Assembly: GCA_910579685.1 (NCBI GenBank)
Contig: CAJTVN010000033.1
Coordinates: 1 to 49,567 of the forward strand
Direction: 5' to 3'
Length of the DNA: 49,567 nucleotides
DNA from: an uncultured Lachnospiraceae bacterium
GTDB lineage: Bacteria; Bacillota; Clostridia; Lachnospirales; Lachnospiraceae
Numbering within the stretch: position 1 is the first letter of the stretch; every line of letters begins with the position of its first letter. Shown here piece by piece: positions 16,982-24,838 of this stretch. A model generated the notes under the pieces. The model made no database searches. It was not told the origin of the DNA and saw only the letters and a program-made list of their open reading frames with translations. A program made the translations under genes and the position numbers.

Positions 16982-17023
16982 AATCCTCAGGTATCAGGGA
17001 TAAAACGGAAAGAGGAGAGGATT

Positions 17024-17323
17024 ATGTCCGTACAGGGAGAGACACGGGAAAAGATAAGGATTGATATACGGGAACCGAGGCATTACAAGGTGATCATGCA
17101 CAATGATGATTTCACCTCCATGGATTTCGTGGTGGAAATTCTGATGGATATTTTTCATAAAAATGAGACGGAGGCGGAGAGGCTGATGCTGACCGTGCAT
17201 GAGAGCGGCAGTGCGGCGGTGGGCACCTATCCCTATGACATTGCGCTCACAAAGGTGCAGGCGGCATCCCGCAGGGCGAAGGAAGAGGGATTTCCGTTTC
17301 GGATGACTGTGGAGGAGGCGTGA
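17024..17323 (+). CDS. clpS: ClpS, N-degron adaptor for the Clp protease
   Basis: A 99-residue adaptor with all core ClpS features. YKVIMHNDDFTSMDFV carries the Asn27-Asp28-Asp29 residues that hold the substrate alpha-amino group and Met33, equivalent to the specificity gate. LMLTVHESGSAAVG follows, with the conserved His, and then the ALTKV helix. The protein binds N-terminal Leu, Phe, Tyr or Trp and delivers the substrate to ClpA. It has the usual short flexible N-terminal tail. The stop overlaps the GGAGG-led start of clpA, so the two are translationally linked. ClpS is well known in proteobacteria, actinobacteria and cyanobacteria and is less usual in Firmicutes. Confidence 0.95.
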   Translation: MSVQGETREKIRIDIREPRHYKVIMHNDDFTSMDFVVEILMDIFHKNETEAERLMLTVHESGSAAVGTYPYDIALTKVQAASRRAKEEGFPFRMTVEEA

Positions 17324-17325
17324 GT

Positions 17326-19683
17326 ATGCAGATTTCAGGTGAAGTGGCGGATATTGTCAACCGTGTGTTTTCTATGGCTGAGAGCGCACATTTTGAGTAT
17401 GTGACACCGGAGCTTTTTCTGTATGTGATCTGTCAGAACAAGGTTTTTGCCAGGGCATTTGAGAGCTGCGGAGGAAGCATCAGGGAGCTTGACCAGAGCT
17501 TAAGGACTTATGTGGAAGAATATATGGAACTAAGGCCGGAGGATCAGGAGGGCGCACCTGAGCTTTCCAGCGGAATGGAGAGCGTGCTGGCGCTGGCCTG
17601 GAACAGCGCCCAGGGAAGCGGGAGAAAGATTGTGGAGCTTCCCCATATTCTGTTTGCCTTTTACGGGCTCAGGGAGAGTCATGCCGTCTATTATATGAGG
17701 GCTCAGGGCGTGGAGCAGGCGGAGCTGCTGCAGGAGATGGCCATTGCCTATGAAGAGGAGGGACGGGCAAAGGGAGCGGGCGGATCAAAGCAGGAGAGCG
17801 GGGCAGGTCTTTTGGCACAGGCGCAGAGAGAGTGCGGACCGGAAAGGGAAGGAAGCAGAGAGCGGCAGGATGACGGAGGCGGAGAAGGCTGGGGAGAGGA
17901 TGACGGCGGAGGGGAGCGAAAGGAGAAGCGGGAGAGCTTCTGGCAGCAGTATGCCCTCTGCCTGAACGACGAGCTGGACGGTGTGAATCCGCTGATCGGC
18001 AGGCAGGAGGAGCTGCAGCGGACTATGCAGATTCTCTGCCGAAGGGAGAAGAACAATCCCCTGCATATCGGGGAGCCCGGAGTGGGAAAGACGGCAATCA
18101 CCTATGGCCTTGCCAGGCTTCTGGAGGAGGGGAGGGTTCCCGCCCCCCTTTTGGGAGCAAGGATTTTTTCCCTGGATCTGGGGAGCCTGCTTGCTGGGAC
18201 ACAGTACCGGGGTGATTTTGAGAAGCGGTTTAAGAGAGTCATGGACAGCATCGCCCAGGAGGAAAAGCCCATCATCTATATTGACGAAATCCACAATATC
18301 ATAGGGGCCGGGGCGGTGAACGGGGGAACCTTTGACATCTCCAATATGCTGCGGCCCTATCTGGCGGCAGGCCATATCCGCTTTATCGGGGCCACCACCT
18401 ATGAGGAGTACAAGAAGCATTTTGAGAAGAGCAAGAGCCTGGTGAGGCGTTTTCAGAATGTAGATATCAAGGAGCCCGGAATATCGGAGGCTGTCCTGAT
18501 CCTGGAAGGGCTGAAGCTTAATTACGAGGAATTTCACGGTGTTTCTTACGGGGAGGGTGTGCTGCGGTATGCGGTGGAGATGAGCGCAAAGTTTGTGAAC
18601 GAGCGTTTTCTGCCGGATAAGGCAATTGACCTGATCGACGAGGCCGGGGCGTACCGAAGGCTTCATCCTCTTGAGGGAGCTGAGCAGACAGTGGATAAGG
18701 AGCTGATCGACGAGATCCTGTCGAAGACCTGCCATATTCCAAAGCAGGTGGTGGAGAGCGATGAGACGAGGGCTCTTGCGACCCTGAGAGAGAGGCTGGA
18801 AAACTGCGTGTTCGGACAGAAGGAGGCCATCAGCCAGGTGGTCAATGCGGTGAAGTTTTCCAGGGCCGGGCTTTTGGAGGAGGGAAAGCCCCTTTCCAGC
18901 CTGCTGTTTGTGGGTCCCACCGGCGTGGGAAAGACGGAGATTGCGAGGAGTCTTGCCAGGGAGCTTGGCATCAGTCTGGTTCGTTTCGATATGAGCGAAT
19001 ACGAAGAAAAGCACGCCGTGGCAAAGCTGATCGGCGCACCCGCCGGGTATGTGGGCTACGAGGAGGGCGGCCTTCTCACGGAGGAAATCCGAAAGCATCC
19101 CCATGCGGTTCTTCTCCTTGACGAGATCGAGAAGGCGCATCCGGATATCTACAATATCCTTCTGCAGGTCATGGACTATGCGACGCTGACAGACAATCAG
19201 GGCAGAAAGGCGGATTTCAGAAATATCATTCTGATTATGACCTCCAATGCGGGAGCCAGCCGGCTGGGAAAAAGGGGCATCGGCTTCCAGGAGCAGGACG
19301 GGAAGAGTGACGTGATTCTGGAGGAGGTAAAGCGGATTTTCCAGCCTGAGTTTCGCAACCGCTTAAGCCGGATCGTGGTCTTTAATGGAATGGATGATGA
19401 GATGGCGCGTCGGGTGGTGGACAAGAAGCTGTGCGAGCTTCAAAAGCTCCTGCTGCACAAAAAGGTGGAGCTGGCCGCTGATGAGAGCGCAAGGGAGCTC
19501 ATAAAGCGGCGGGGTGTCAGCCGGGAATTCGGGGCAAGGCAGATCGAGCGCGTGATCTCCGGAGACATCAAGCCCCTTTTGGTGGACGAGATCCTGTTTG
19601 GCGCGTTGAAGGAGGGCGGAAGCTGTGTACTGACCGCCTGCGGGGACAGGTTTGAGATCCGCTTATCACACAGACAGTGCTGA
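17326..19683 (+). CDS. clpA: ClpA, AAA+ unfoldase of the Clp protease
   Basis: The start is ATG 17326, 7 nt after GGAGGAGG; a GTG at 17320 overlaps the clpS stop. The 785-residue product has the N-terminal Clp_N domain (1-145), a long acidic Gly/Glu-rich linker (about 148-205) and two AAA+ modules. Walker A is GEPGVGKT at 249-256 and GPTGVGKT at 530-537; Walker B is IIYIDEIH and VLLLDEIEKAH. An IGF tripeptide at 652-654 is the loop that docks ClpP. There is no ClpB/ClpC middle domain, so it is ClpA rather than ClpC. The unfoldase threads substrates into ClpP, encoded elsewhere. The linker is unusually rich in Gly, Glu and Asp. Confidence 0.95.
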   Translation: MQISGEVADIVNRVFSMAESAHFEYVTPELFLYVICQNKVFARAFESCGGSIRELDQSLRTYVEEYMELRPEDQEGAPELSSGMESVLALAWNSAQGSGRKIVELPHILFAFYGLRESHAVYYMRAQGVEQAELLQEMAIAYEEEGRAKGAGGSKQESGAGLLAQAQRECGPEREGSRERQDDGGGEGWGEDDGGGERKEKRESFWQQYALCLNDELDGVNPLIGRQEELQRTMQILCRREKNNPLHIGEPGVGKTAITYGLARLLEEGRVPAPLLGARIFSLDLGSLLAGTQYRGDFEKRFKRVMDSIAQEEKPIIYIDEIHNIIGAGAVNGGTFDISNMLRPYLAAGHIRFIGATTYEEYKKHFEKSKSLVRRFQNVDIKEPGISEAVLILEGLKLNYEEFHGVSYGEGVLRYAVEMSAKFVNERFLPDKAIDLIDEAGAYRRLHPLEGAEQTVDKELIDEILSKTCHIPKQVVESDETRALATLRERLENCVFGQKEAISQVVNAVKFSRAGLLEEGKPLSSLLFVGPTGVGKTEIARSLARELGISLVRFDMSEYEEKHAVAKLIGAPAGYVGYEEGGLLTEEIRKHPHAVLLLDEIEKAHPDIYNILLQVMDYATLTDNQGRKADFRNIILIMTSNAGASRLGKRGIGFQEQDGKSDVILEEVKRIFQPEFRNRLSRIVVFNGMDDEMARRVVDKKLCELQKLLLHKKVELAADESARELIKRRGVSREFGARQIERVISGDIKPLLVDEILFGALKEGGSCVLTACGDRFEIRLSHRQC

Positions 19684-19691
19684 CACAGAGT

Positions 19692-19713
19692 TGCGCCGGA
19701 AGCATCCGGCGCA
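19692..19713 (+). promoter_or_regulatory. Hairpin between clpA and aat
   Basis: TGCGCCGGA (19692-19700) and TCCGGCGCA (19705-19713) form a perfect 9-bp stem with a four-base loop. No T-run follows, and the aat ribosome binding site starts 10 nt later. It may attenuate or stabilise the message so that aat is expressed differently from clpSA. Confidence 0.55.
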
Positions 19714-19737
19714 GTGCGCAGGAAGGAGGAACACGCC

Positions 19738-20406
19738 TTGCCGGTCTATCGACTGAATGAGAAAGAAATTTATTTTCCCTCTCCCGCCTATGCCCGTCCG
19801 GACGGTCTGCTTGCGGTGGGAGGGGACCTGTGTATGGAGCGGCTTCTTCTGGCCTATACCCATGGGATATTTCCATGGTATAACCCGGGAGAGGAGATTT
19901 TGTGGTGGTGCCCGCGGGAACGCTTTGTGATTTTTCCCAAAGAGGTGCATGTGTCCCGCTCCATGAAGAAATACATGAAAAAGCATGAGCTGAAGGTGAT
20001 GCTGAACAGGGATTTTGCAGACACCGTGCACAGATGCAGGGTGAAAAGGGAATTTGAGGAGGGGACATGGATTTCCGACGAGATGGAGGAGGCATATTTC
20101 CGCCTTCATCAGGCAGGTTATGCGGTCAGCGTGGAGGTGCTCGAGGACGGTGTGCTTGCGGGAGGGCTGTACGGGGTCTCCATTGGCAGATGTTTTTTCG
20201 GGGAGAGCATGTTTTCAGAGCGGGAGAACGGCTCAAAGACGGCGCTTATTGCCTTTGCCCGGTTTCTTGTGCAGAACAGGTTTCTCTTTATCGACTGTCA
20301 ATTCCATACGGAGCATTTAGAGAGCATGGGCGGGCGGTATATTTCCTTTGAGGAATATGACAGGATGCTGGCGGAGGGAACGGGAAGGGAATCAAAAAAG
20401 ATTTAG
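19738..20406 (+). CDS. aat: Leucyl/phenylalanyl-tRNA-protein transferase
   Basis: The start is TTG 19738, 8 nt after AAGGAGG; a GTG upstream at 19714 would swallow that site. The 222-residue protein has the family landmarks: YRLNEKEIYFPSPAYARPDG, GLLAVGGDL, YTHGIFPWYNPGEEILWW and, further on, GRCFFGESMFS and FIDCQFHTEHL. Aat transfers Leu or Phe from tRNA to the N-terminus of proteins with Arg or Lys ends, creating the signal read by ClpS. Its place directly after clpS and clpA puts signal writer, reader and unfoldase in one transcript. Confidence 0.95.
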   Translation: MPVYRLNEKEIYFPSPAYARPDGLLAVGGDLCMERLLLAYTHGIFPWYNPGEEILWWCPRERFVIFPKEVHVSRSMKKYMKKHELKVMLNRDFADTVHRCRVKREFEEGTWISDEMEEAYFRLHQAGYAVSVEVLEDGVLAGGLYGVSIGRCFFGESMFSERENGSKTALIAFARFLVQNRFLFIDCQFHTEHLESMGGRYISFEEYDRMLAEGTGRESKKI

Positions 20407-20409
20407 TAC

Positions 20410-20438
20410 TTGACAACACTTCAACGCACTAATATAAT
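20410..20438 (+). promoter_or_regulatory. Consensus sigma-A promoter
   Basis: TTGACA (20410-20415), exactly 17 nt, then TATAAT (20433-20438): a full consensus match, 4 nt after the aat stop. Transcription should start near 20445 and run through the structured leader toward porG. Confidence 0.85.
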
Positions 20439-20454
20439 AGTCTAAATTGAGCAA

Positions 20455-20690
20455 ATTTAAAAAGACGATGACGGAGACAGTACATTCATTTGGAAAGTCA
20501 CAGAGAGCCGCATTAGCTGAGAAGCGGTACGAGTAGAAATGTCTGGAAGATCCCTCCCAAGTTGCGGCACCAAAGCGAGAGCCGGTAGATGCCGACGGGT
20601 TCCTCCCGTGACAGAGGACGCATATGCTGGTATGTCGTAGATGGAATGAGAGGATGGAGCTTCCGCTGTTTACGGCGGAAGCGTTTTTGT
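20455..20690 (+). ncRNA. T-box-like leader RNA
   Basis: The order of motifs fits a T-box stem I and central region. GATGACGGAGACAGTA at 20467-20482 contains the AGTA of the specifier-loop E motif. CACAGAGAG and CTGAGAAGCGG follow, like the distal loops. GGAAGATCCCTCC at 20545-20557 contains GAA facing AGTA and CTCC pairing with GGAG. CCGACGGG/CCCGT resembles stem III. A terminator hairpin, GCTTCCGC/GCGGAAGC plus TTTTT, lies at 20659-20688. After GAA the codon would read GAT (Asp) or, shifted by one, ATC (Ile). The usual antiterminator T-box sequence is degenerate: AGAGGATGGAGC replaces AGGGTGGNACCGCG. It is either a diverged T-box or a decayed one. Confidence 0.55.
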
Positions 20691-20817
20691 TTTATAGGAA
20701 ATTGCGCCCTATGAAACAAAAACGCTCCGCAAGGATCGCACTGCGGCGGAAAAGAATCATGTCGCTGAAGCGACTCGCCGCAGGCGGAGAATCCTGCGGA
20801 GCAGGATTCTTTTTTAA
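20681..20817. repeat. Palindromic intergenic repeat, copy 1, with terminator
   Basis: GCGTTTTTGTTTTATAGG (20681-20698) and its complement at 20708-20725 (one G-U pair) form an 18-bp stem around AAATTGCGC. The 5' arm includes the T-run of the preceding terminator. A GC-rich stretch of further small hairpins follows and ends with GAATCCTGC-GGA-GCAGGATTC and six T (20789-20815), a strong terminator. The TATAGGAAA/CCTATGAAA core recurs at 26494-26563, so this is a dispersed element rather than part of the leader. Confidence 0.7.
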
Positions 20818-20861
20818 TGCGCAGGCCCGCATGGGATAACAGAAAAGGAGAGGAAAAGGAC

Positions 20862-21473
20862 ATGAAAAACACGATGGAAATCAGATGGCACGGAAGAGGC
20901 GGTCAGGGAGCGAAGACGGCGGCCCTGCTTCTTGCGGACGTGGCTTTCAAGACAGGGAAATATGTACAGGGCTTTCCGGAATATGGCCCGGAGCGTATGG
21001 GCGCACCCATTACGGCCTATAACCGGATCAGTGAAGAGCCCATCACGATTCATTCCAATATATATAATCCTGATTATGTGGTGGTGGTGGACGACGGCCT
21101 CCTTGCGAGTATCGACGTGACCATGGGCCTTGGGAAGGAGGGGGCGGTGATCGTGAACACGCAGCGCAGCCGGAAGGAGATTGCGCAGCAGCTTTATGCG
21201 CGCGGCTTCAGGGGAAGCGTTTACACAGTGGATGCCAGAGAGATTTCCGTCAGTGCGCTGGGAAGGTATTATCCCAACACTCCTATGCTTGCGGCAGCCG
21301 TGGCTGTGTCCGGCGTGATGACCCCGGAAGAGTTTTTGTCAAAAATGCGGGATTCCTTTGAGCACAAATTTGCGAAGAAGCCCGAGGTGATCGAGGGAAA
21401 TATGCGGGCGCTTGAGATGACCTTTGAGGCGCTGGAGAACAGCGGGGAGAGAGCGGATCAGAGAAGCGCGTGA
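20862..21473 (+). CDS. porG: 2-oxoacid:ferredoxin oxidoreductase, gamma subunit
   Basis: A 203-residue subunit starting at ATG 20862, with GGAGAGG about 10 nt upstream. The family motif GRGGQGAKTAA is at the N-terminus, and the conserved FPEYGPERMGAPITAYNRIS follows. In four-subunit pyruvate- and branched-chain-2-oxoacid:ferredoxin oxidoreductases, gamma packs against the alpha subunit at the CoA-binding side. It is first in the order gamma-delta-alpha-beta, which matches porGDAB operons of anaerobes. The complex oxidises or synthesises a 2-oxoacid with ferredoxin and CoA; the substrate (pyruvate or a branched 2-oxoacid) is not certain. Confidence 0.9.
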   Translation: MKNTMEIRWHGRGGQGAKTAALLLADVAFKTGKYVQGFPEYGPERMGAPITAYNRISEEPITIHSNIYNPDYVVVVDDGLLASIDVTMGLGKEGAVIVNTQRSRKEIAQQLYARGFRGSVYTVDAREISVSALGRYYPNTPMLAAAVAVSGVMTPEEFLSKMRDSFEHKFAKKPEVIEGNMRALEMTFEALENSGERADQRSA

Positions 21474-21534
21474 GTTCTGCGGGGCTTGACGGAATGCCTG
21501 GCGAGACAGAAGAGAGGAAAGGAACAGAAACCAG

Positions 21535-21831
21535 ATGATGAGCAAGGATATCAACGAGAGAAGTCCCTGGCAGGATATCACGGAGGGCAACCAGATTTAC
21601 GAGGCGGCGACCTCCAGGGCTTTTTGCACGGGGGAGTGGAGAACCTGCACTCCTGTATACGGGGAAGAAAAATGCAGACAGTGTCTTTTGTGCGTGCCGG
21701 TCTGTCCTGATTCTTCCATCCCGGTCAGGGAGGGAAAGAGACTGGATTTTGACTATGACCATTGCAAGGGCTGCGGGATCTGCGCAAAGGTCTGCCCTTT
21801 TGGGGCGATTGAGATGAAGGAGGGAAAGTAA
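21535..21831 (+). CDS. porD: 2-oxoacid:ferredoxin oxidoreductase, delta (ferredoxin-like) subunit
   Basis: A 98-residue subunit with two complete [4Fe-4S] motifs, CRQCLLCVPVCP and CKGCGICAKVCP, that carry electrons from the active site to ferredoxin. The N-terminal 45 residues (SPWQDITEGNQIYEAATS) are the usual extension of this subunit. Its TAA directly abuts the ATG of the alpha subunit. Confidence 0.93.
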   Translation: MMSKDINERSPWQDITEGNQIYEAATSRAFCTGEWRTCTPVYGEEKCRQCLLCVPVCPDSSIPVREGKRLDFDYDHCKGCGICAKVCPFGAIEMKEGK

Positions 21832-23019
21832 ATGGCGGTCAGAGAACGTTTATCCGGAAATGAGGCCGTGGCATATGCCATCCGGCAGATTGCGCCTGAT
21901 GTGATGCCCGCATTTCCCATCACACCCTCAACGGAGATCCCTCAGTATGTGGCAAATTACATTGCAAACGGAAAGGTGGATACGGAATTTATCCATGTGG
22001 AGAGCGAGCACAGCGCCATGAGCGCGGCAGTCGGAGCATCTGCGGCGGGCGCAAGGGTGGTGACGGCCACCTCCTCCTGCGGAATGGCGCTGATGTGGGA
22101 GGAGCTTTACGTGGCGGCCTCTGACAGGCTTCCCGTGGTGATGGCCCTGGTGAACCGGGCTCTGTCCGGTCCCATCAACATCAATGCGGATCATTCCGAC
22201 AGCATGGGTGCCAGGGATTCGGGATGGATTCAGATTTATGCGGAGTCCAATCAGGAGGTATACGACAACTTTCTGCAGGCATATCCCATTGCGGAAAATC
22301 CGGCGGTGCGCCTGCCGGTTATGATCTGTCAGGACGGCTTTATCACCAGCCACGGTGTGGAGAACATTCTGCTCGTGGAGGACGATAAGGTAAAGGAGTT
22401 TGTGGGCGAGTACTGTCCGGAGCATTACCTTTTGAAGGAAAAGGAGACCATGGCCATTGGACCCTATGCGGTGTCCAACTATTACATGGAGACAAAGCGG
22501 GCCCAGCGGGAGGCCATGAAAAACGCAAAAGGCGCAATCCTTGAGGCGGCACAGAGATTTGAGAGAATGACCGGAAGGAAATACGGCTTCTTCGAAGAAT
22601 ACCGGATGGAGGATGCGGAATATGTGATTGTGATTATCGGTTCTGCGGCGGGTACCTGCAAGGCGGCCGTGGATCAGATCCGGGAAACCACGGGAAAAAA
22701 AGTCGGCCTTCTGAAAATCCGTGTGTTCCGGCCCTTCCCGGAGGAGGAGCTTGCAGCGGCACTGAAGGACAAAAAGGCCGTTGCGGTGCTGGACCGCAGC
22801 GAAATGTTCTCCGCAACCGGCGGGCCTTTGGGGGCCGAGGTGAGAGCGGCTCTGTACGATGTAAAATCCCGGGCCGAGGTCGTGAATTATTTTTACGGGC
22901 TGGGAGGCAGGGACATTACCGTGGAGGATTTCCGGCAGATCTACGACAGACTGGAGGAGATCGCTCAAACCCATATAATAGAGGATATGTACGCCTACAT
23001 CGGGCTTCGGGAAAAATAG
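21832..23019 (+). CDS. porA: 2-oxoacid:ferredoxin oxidoreductase, alpha subunit
   Basis: A 395-residue subunit. LSGNEAVAYAIRQIAPDVMP and FPITPSTEIPQYVANY start the pyrimidine-binding domain; FIHVESEHSAMSAAVGASAAGAR contains the conserved glutamate region. The C-terminal transketolase-like domain has GSAAGTCKAAVDQIRETTGKKVG and KIRVFRPFPEEEL. It forms the thiamine-diphosphate active site with beta. No insertions or losses are seen, and the length is standard. It is preceded by the delta subunit without a gap. Confidence 0.92.
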   Translation: MAVRERLSGNEAVAYAIRQIAPDVMPAFPITPSTEIPQYVANYIANGKVDTEFIHVESEHSAMSAAVGASAAGARVVTATSSCGMALMWEELYVAASDRLPVVMALVNRALSGPININADHSDSMGARDSGWIQIYAESNQEVYDNFLQAYPIAENPAVRLPVMICQDGFITSHGVENILLVEDDKVKEFVGEYCPEHYLLKEKETMAIGPYAVSNYYMETKRAQREAMKNAKGAILEAAQRFERMTGRKYGFFEEYRMEDAEYVIVIIGSAAGTCKAAVDQIRETTGKKVGLLKIRVFRPFPEEELAAALKDKKAVAVLDRSEMFSATGGPLGAEVRAALYDVKSRAEVVNYFYGLGGRDITVEDFRQIYDRLEEIAQTHIIEDMYAYIGLREK

Positions 23020-23057
23020 GGCGGCTACGAGACTTACAGGAAATGAGAGGAAATAAG

Positions 23058-23996
23058 ATGGAAACAGCTTATAATTATAAAGAAGTGATGAGCAGGCCGG
23101 AGCGCCTTGCGCCGGGACACAGAATGTGTGCGGGCTGCGGCGGTACGGTGACGGTCCGGGCGGTGCTGCGGGCGCTGCATCCTGAGGACAGGGCTGTGGT
23201 GGGCAATGCCACCGGATGTCTGGAAGTATCCACCTTCATGTATCCCTATACAGCCTATGAGGACAGCTATATCCACAATGCCTTTGAGAATGCGGGTGCC
23301 ACTCTCTCCGGTGTGGAGACCGCTTACCGGGTTCTCAAGAAAAAGGGAAAGATAAAGGAAAATTACAAATTTATCACCTTCGGGGGAGACGGCGGGACAT
23401 ACGATATAGGCTTTCAGTCTCTCTCCGGCGCTATGGAGCGGGGGCATGACATGGTCTATGTCTGCTATGACAACGGCGCATACATGAACACGGGAACCCA
23501 GCGCTCCTCCGCGACACCGCAGTTTGCGGACACGACCACTACGCCTGCGGGCACGGCCTCGAGCGGCAAGGTGCAGGTACGCAAGGATCTCACCGCAATC
23601 ATGGCGGATCACCATATTCCCTATGCGGCGCAGACTACTTTTACAGCCAATTTCAAGGATCTGCACACGAAGGCGCAGAAGGCCATCTATACGCCCGGCG
23701 CAGCATTTTTGAATGTTATGTCCCCCTGCCCGAGGGGCTGGGGGTATGACCCTTCCGAGCTGATGAACATCTGTAAGCTGGCCGTGGAAACCTGCTATTG
23801 GCCTCTCTATGAGGTGGCGGACGGCAGATGGATTCTCAGCTACGAGCCGAAGAAGAAGCTTCCCATAGAGGACTTCCTGCGTCCGCAGAAACGTTTTAAG
23901 CATCTGTTCGGGCCGGGAGGGGAAGAGCTGATCGGGCTGTTCCAGGCAGAGGTGGACAGAAGATGGGAGGAGCTGCGGGAAAGATGCGGGAGTTAG
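23058..23996 (+). CDS. porB: 2-oxoacid:ferredoxin oxidoreductase, beta subunit
   Basis: The start is ATG 23058, 7 nt after GAGAGG; an ATG at 23043 lacks such a site. The 312-residue subunit binds thiamine diphosphate and a [4Fe-4S] cluster: MCAGCGG gives two cluster cysteines near the N-terminus. GDGGTYDIGFQSLSGAMERG, with VCYDNGAYMNTG after it, is the Mg-TPP motif. TPQFADTTTTPAG is the family stretch following it. The C-terminal tail RPQKRFKHLF is typical. It closes the operon; a terminator follows. Confidence 0.93.
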   Translation: METAYNYKEVMSRPERLAPGHRMCAGCGGTVTVRAVLRALHPEDRAVVGNATGCLEVSTFMYPYTAYEDSYIHNAFENAGATLSGVETAYRVLKKKGKIKENYKFITFGGDGGTYDIGFQSLSGAMERGHDMVYVCYDNGAYMNTGTQRSSATPQFADTTTTPAGTASSGKVQVRKDLTAIMADHHIPYAAQTTFTANFKDLHTKAQKAIYTPGAAFLNVMSPCPRGWGYDPSELMNICKLAVETCYWPLYEVADGRWILSYEPKKKLPIEDFLRPQKRFKHLFGPGGEELIGLFQAEVDRRWEELRERCGS

Positions 23997-24044
23997 ATGC
24001 GAGTGCGGGCTGATGCGGCAGATGAATCCAACAGGAGAGCATAT

Positions 24045-24072
24045 ACGGAGCGGGAAACCGCTCCGTGTTTTT
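24045..24072 (+). terminator. Intrinsic terminator of the por operon
   Basis: ACGGAGCG (24045-24052), loop GGAAAC, CGCTCCGT (24059-24066), then GTTTTT. A perfect 8-bp stem; it also forms the left boundary of the AT-rich cassette. Confidence 0.88.
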
Positions 24073-24088
24073 GTAATAAAATTGATAT

Positions 24089-24124
24089 TTGACGGTTGAT
24101 ATAAATATATTTTAATGATAATAT
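24089..24124 (+). promoter_or_regulatory. AT-rich promoter region of the REC-ATPase-Panacea cassette
   Basis: Two overlapping candidates: TTGACG (24089-24094), 16 nt, TTTAAT (24111-24116); and TTGATA (24096-24101), 17 nt, TAATAT (24119-24124). Neither is ideal. A GGGAGG ribosome binding site precedes ATG 24168. Confidence 0.4.
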
Positions 24125-24167
24125 TTGTATAAGATATCATTATTGTATTACGCTGGGAGGATAAATA

Positions 24168-24836
24168 ATGCGTTGGCTGTTTAAGAGAGAAGGACAAAGG
24201 AAAAGGTATGCATCGGCTATTGAGTTATTAGAGAAAAGTAATATTGCCAGTTTGAGAAAAAGGACGAAAATACTTGTCGTTGATGATGAGGATGAGGAAA
24301 TATATGAGGTATTAAAGGAGAGGCAGTATGATGCATACTATAAAAATGATATAACATATTCCATTGAAGCGGAACCTTTTGATATTATACTAATGGATAT
24401 CCGAGGGGTTGCCAGAAGGCGAAAGAGTAATATGGAGGGGTTTGCAATCGCCTGTGAAATCAAAAGTAAATATCCGTTGAAACGAGTTTGCTGTTATTCG
24501 GGCAGTGTGCATCAGGAAATATCCGAGCAACTGGCGGACAGAAAAATAGATGCATTTTGGGTCAAAGATATTGATAAAATGTGCGAAAAAATAGACAATC
24601 TTATTATGGAATATGCTGATGTGGAAAAGCAGTGGGAAGTTTTACGGGAAGAAATGGTCAAGAATAAAATTAGTGAGGAAGATATCAGAAGGATAAGAGA
24701 AGCGTACTTTGAAGGATTCAAAAAGGGAAATTTTGCAGAGTTAAATATAGTTACTATGGAAACGATCAAAAATGCATCAACAATGTTAAATATTGTGAAT
24801 TCGATTTTGACACTTATTAAGGTACTGGCGGTTTAA
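24168..24836 (+). CDS. Stand-alone receiver-domain protein with helical C-terminus
   Basis: A 222-residue protein. Residues 33-150 are a response-regulator receiver with every key residue: Asp39-Asp40 in KILVVDDED, phospho-acceptor Asp77 in IILMDIRG, Ser111/Ser113 in CYSGS, Lys133 in FWVKD. An insertion, VARRRKSNMEG, follows the phospho-acceptor strand, and a basic tail precedes the receiver. There is no DNA-binding domain. Instead the last 70 residues are helical and end in a hydrophobic stretch (ASTMLNIVNSILTLIKVLAV) that could pack against a membrane or another protein. It is first in a three-gene AT-rich cassette, 2 nt before the ATPase gene, which is the likely phospho-donor or target. 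Confidence 0.75.
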   Translation: MRWLFKREGQRKRYASAIELLEKSNIASLRKRTKILVVDDEDEEIYEVLKERQYDAYYKNDITYSIEAEPFDIILMDIRGVARRRKSNMEGFAIACEIKSKYPLKRVCCYSGSVHQEISEQLADRKIDAFWVKDIDKMCEKIDNLIMEYADVEKQWEVLREEMVKNKISEEDIRRIREAYFEGFKKGNFAELNIVTMETIKNASTMLNIVNSILTLIKVLAV

Positions 24837-24838
24837 GT

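Noticed and set aside
17785..19140. A 451-codon minus-strand frame inside clpA
   Set aside because: It is antisense to a perfectly conserved AAA+ protein; its length reflects GC-rich codon bias, not a gene.
21928..22974. A 348-codon minus-strand frame inside porA
   Set aside because: It mirrors the alpha subunit, is His- and Leu-rich without a domain, and has no start signal.
23034..24197. A 387-codon minus-strand frame over porB and the following terminator
   Set aside because: It covers a well-supported gene and a terminator, and its product resembles no protein.
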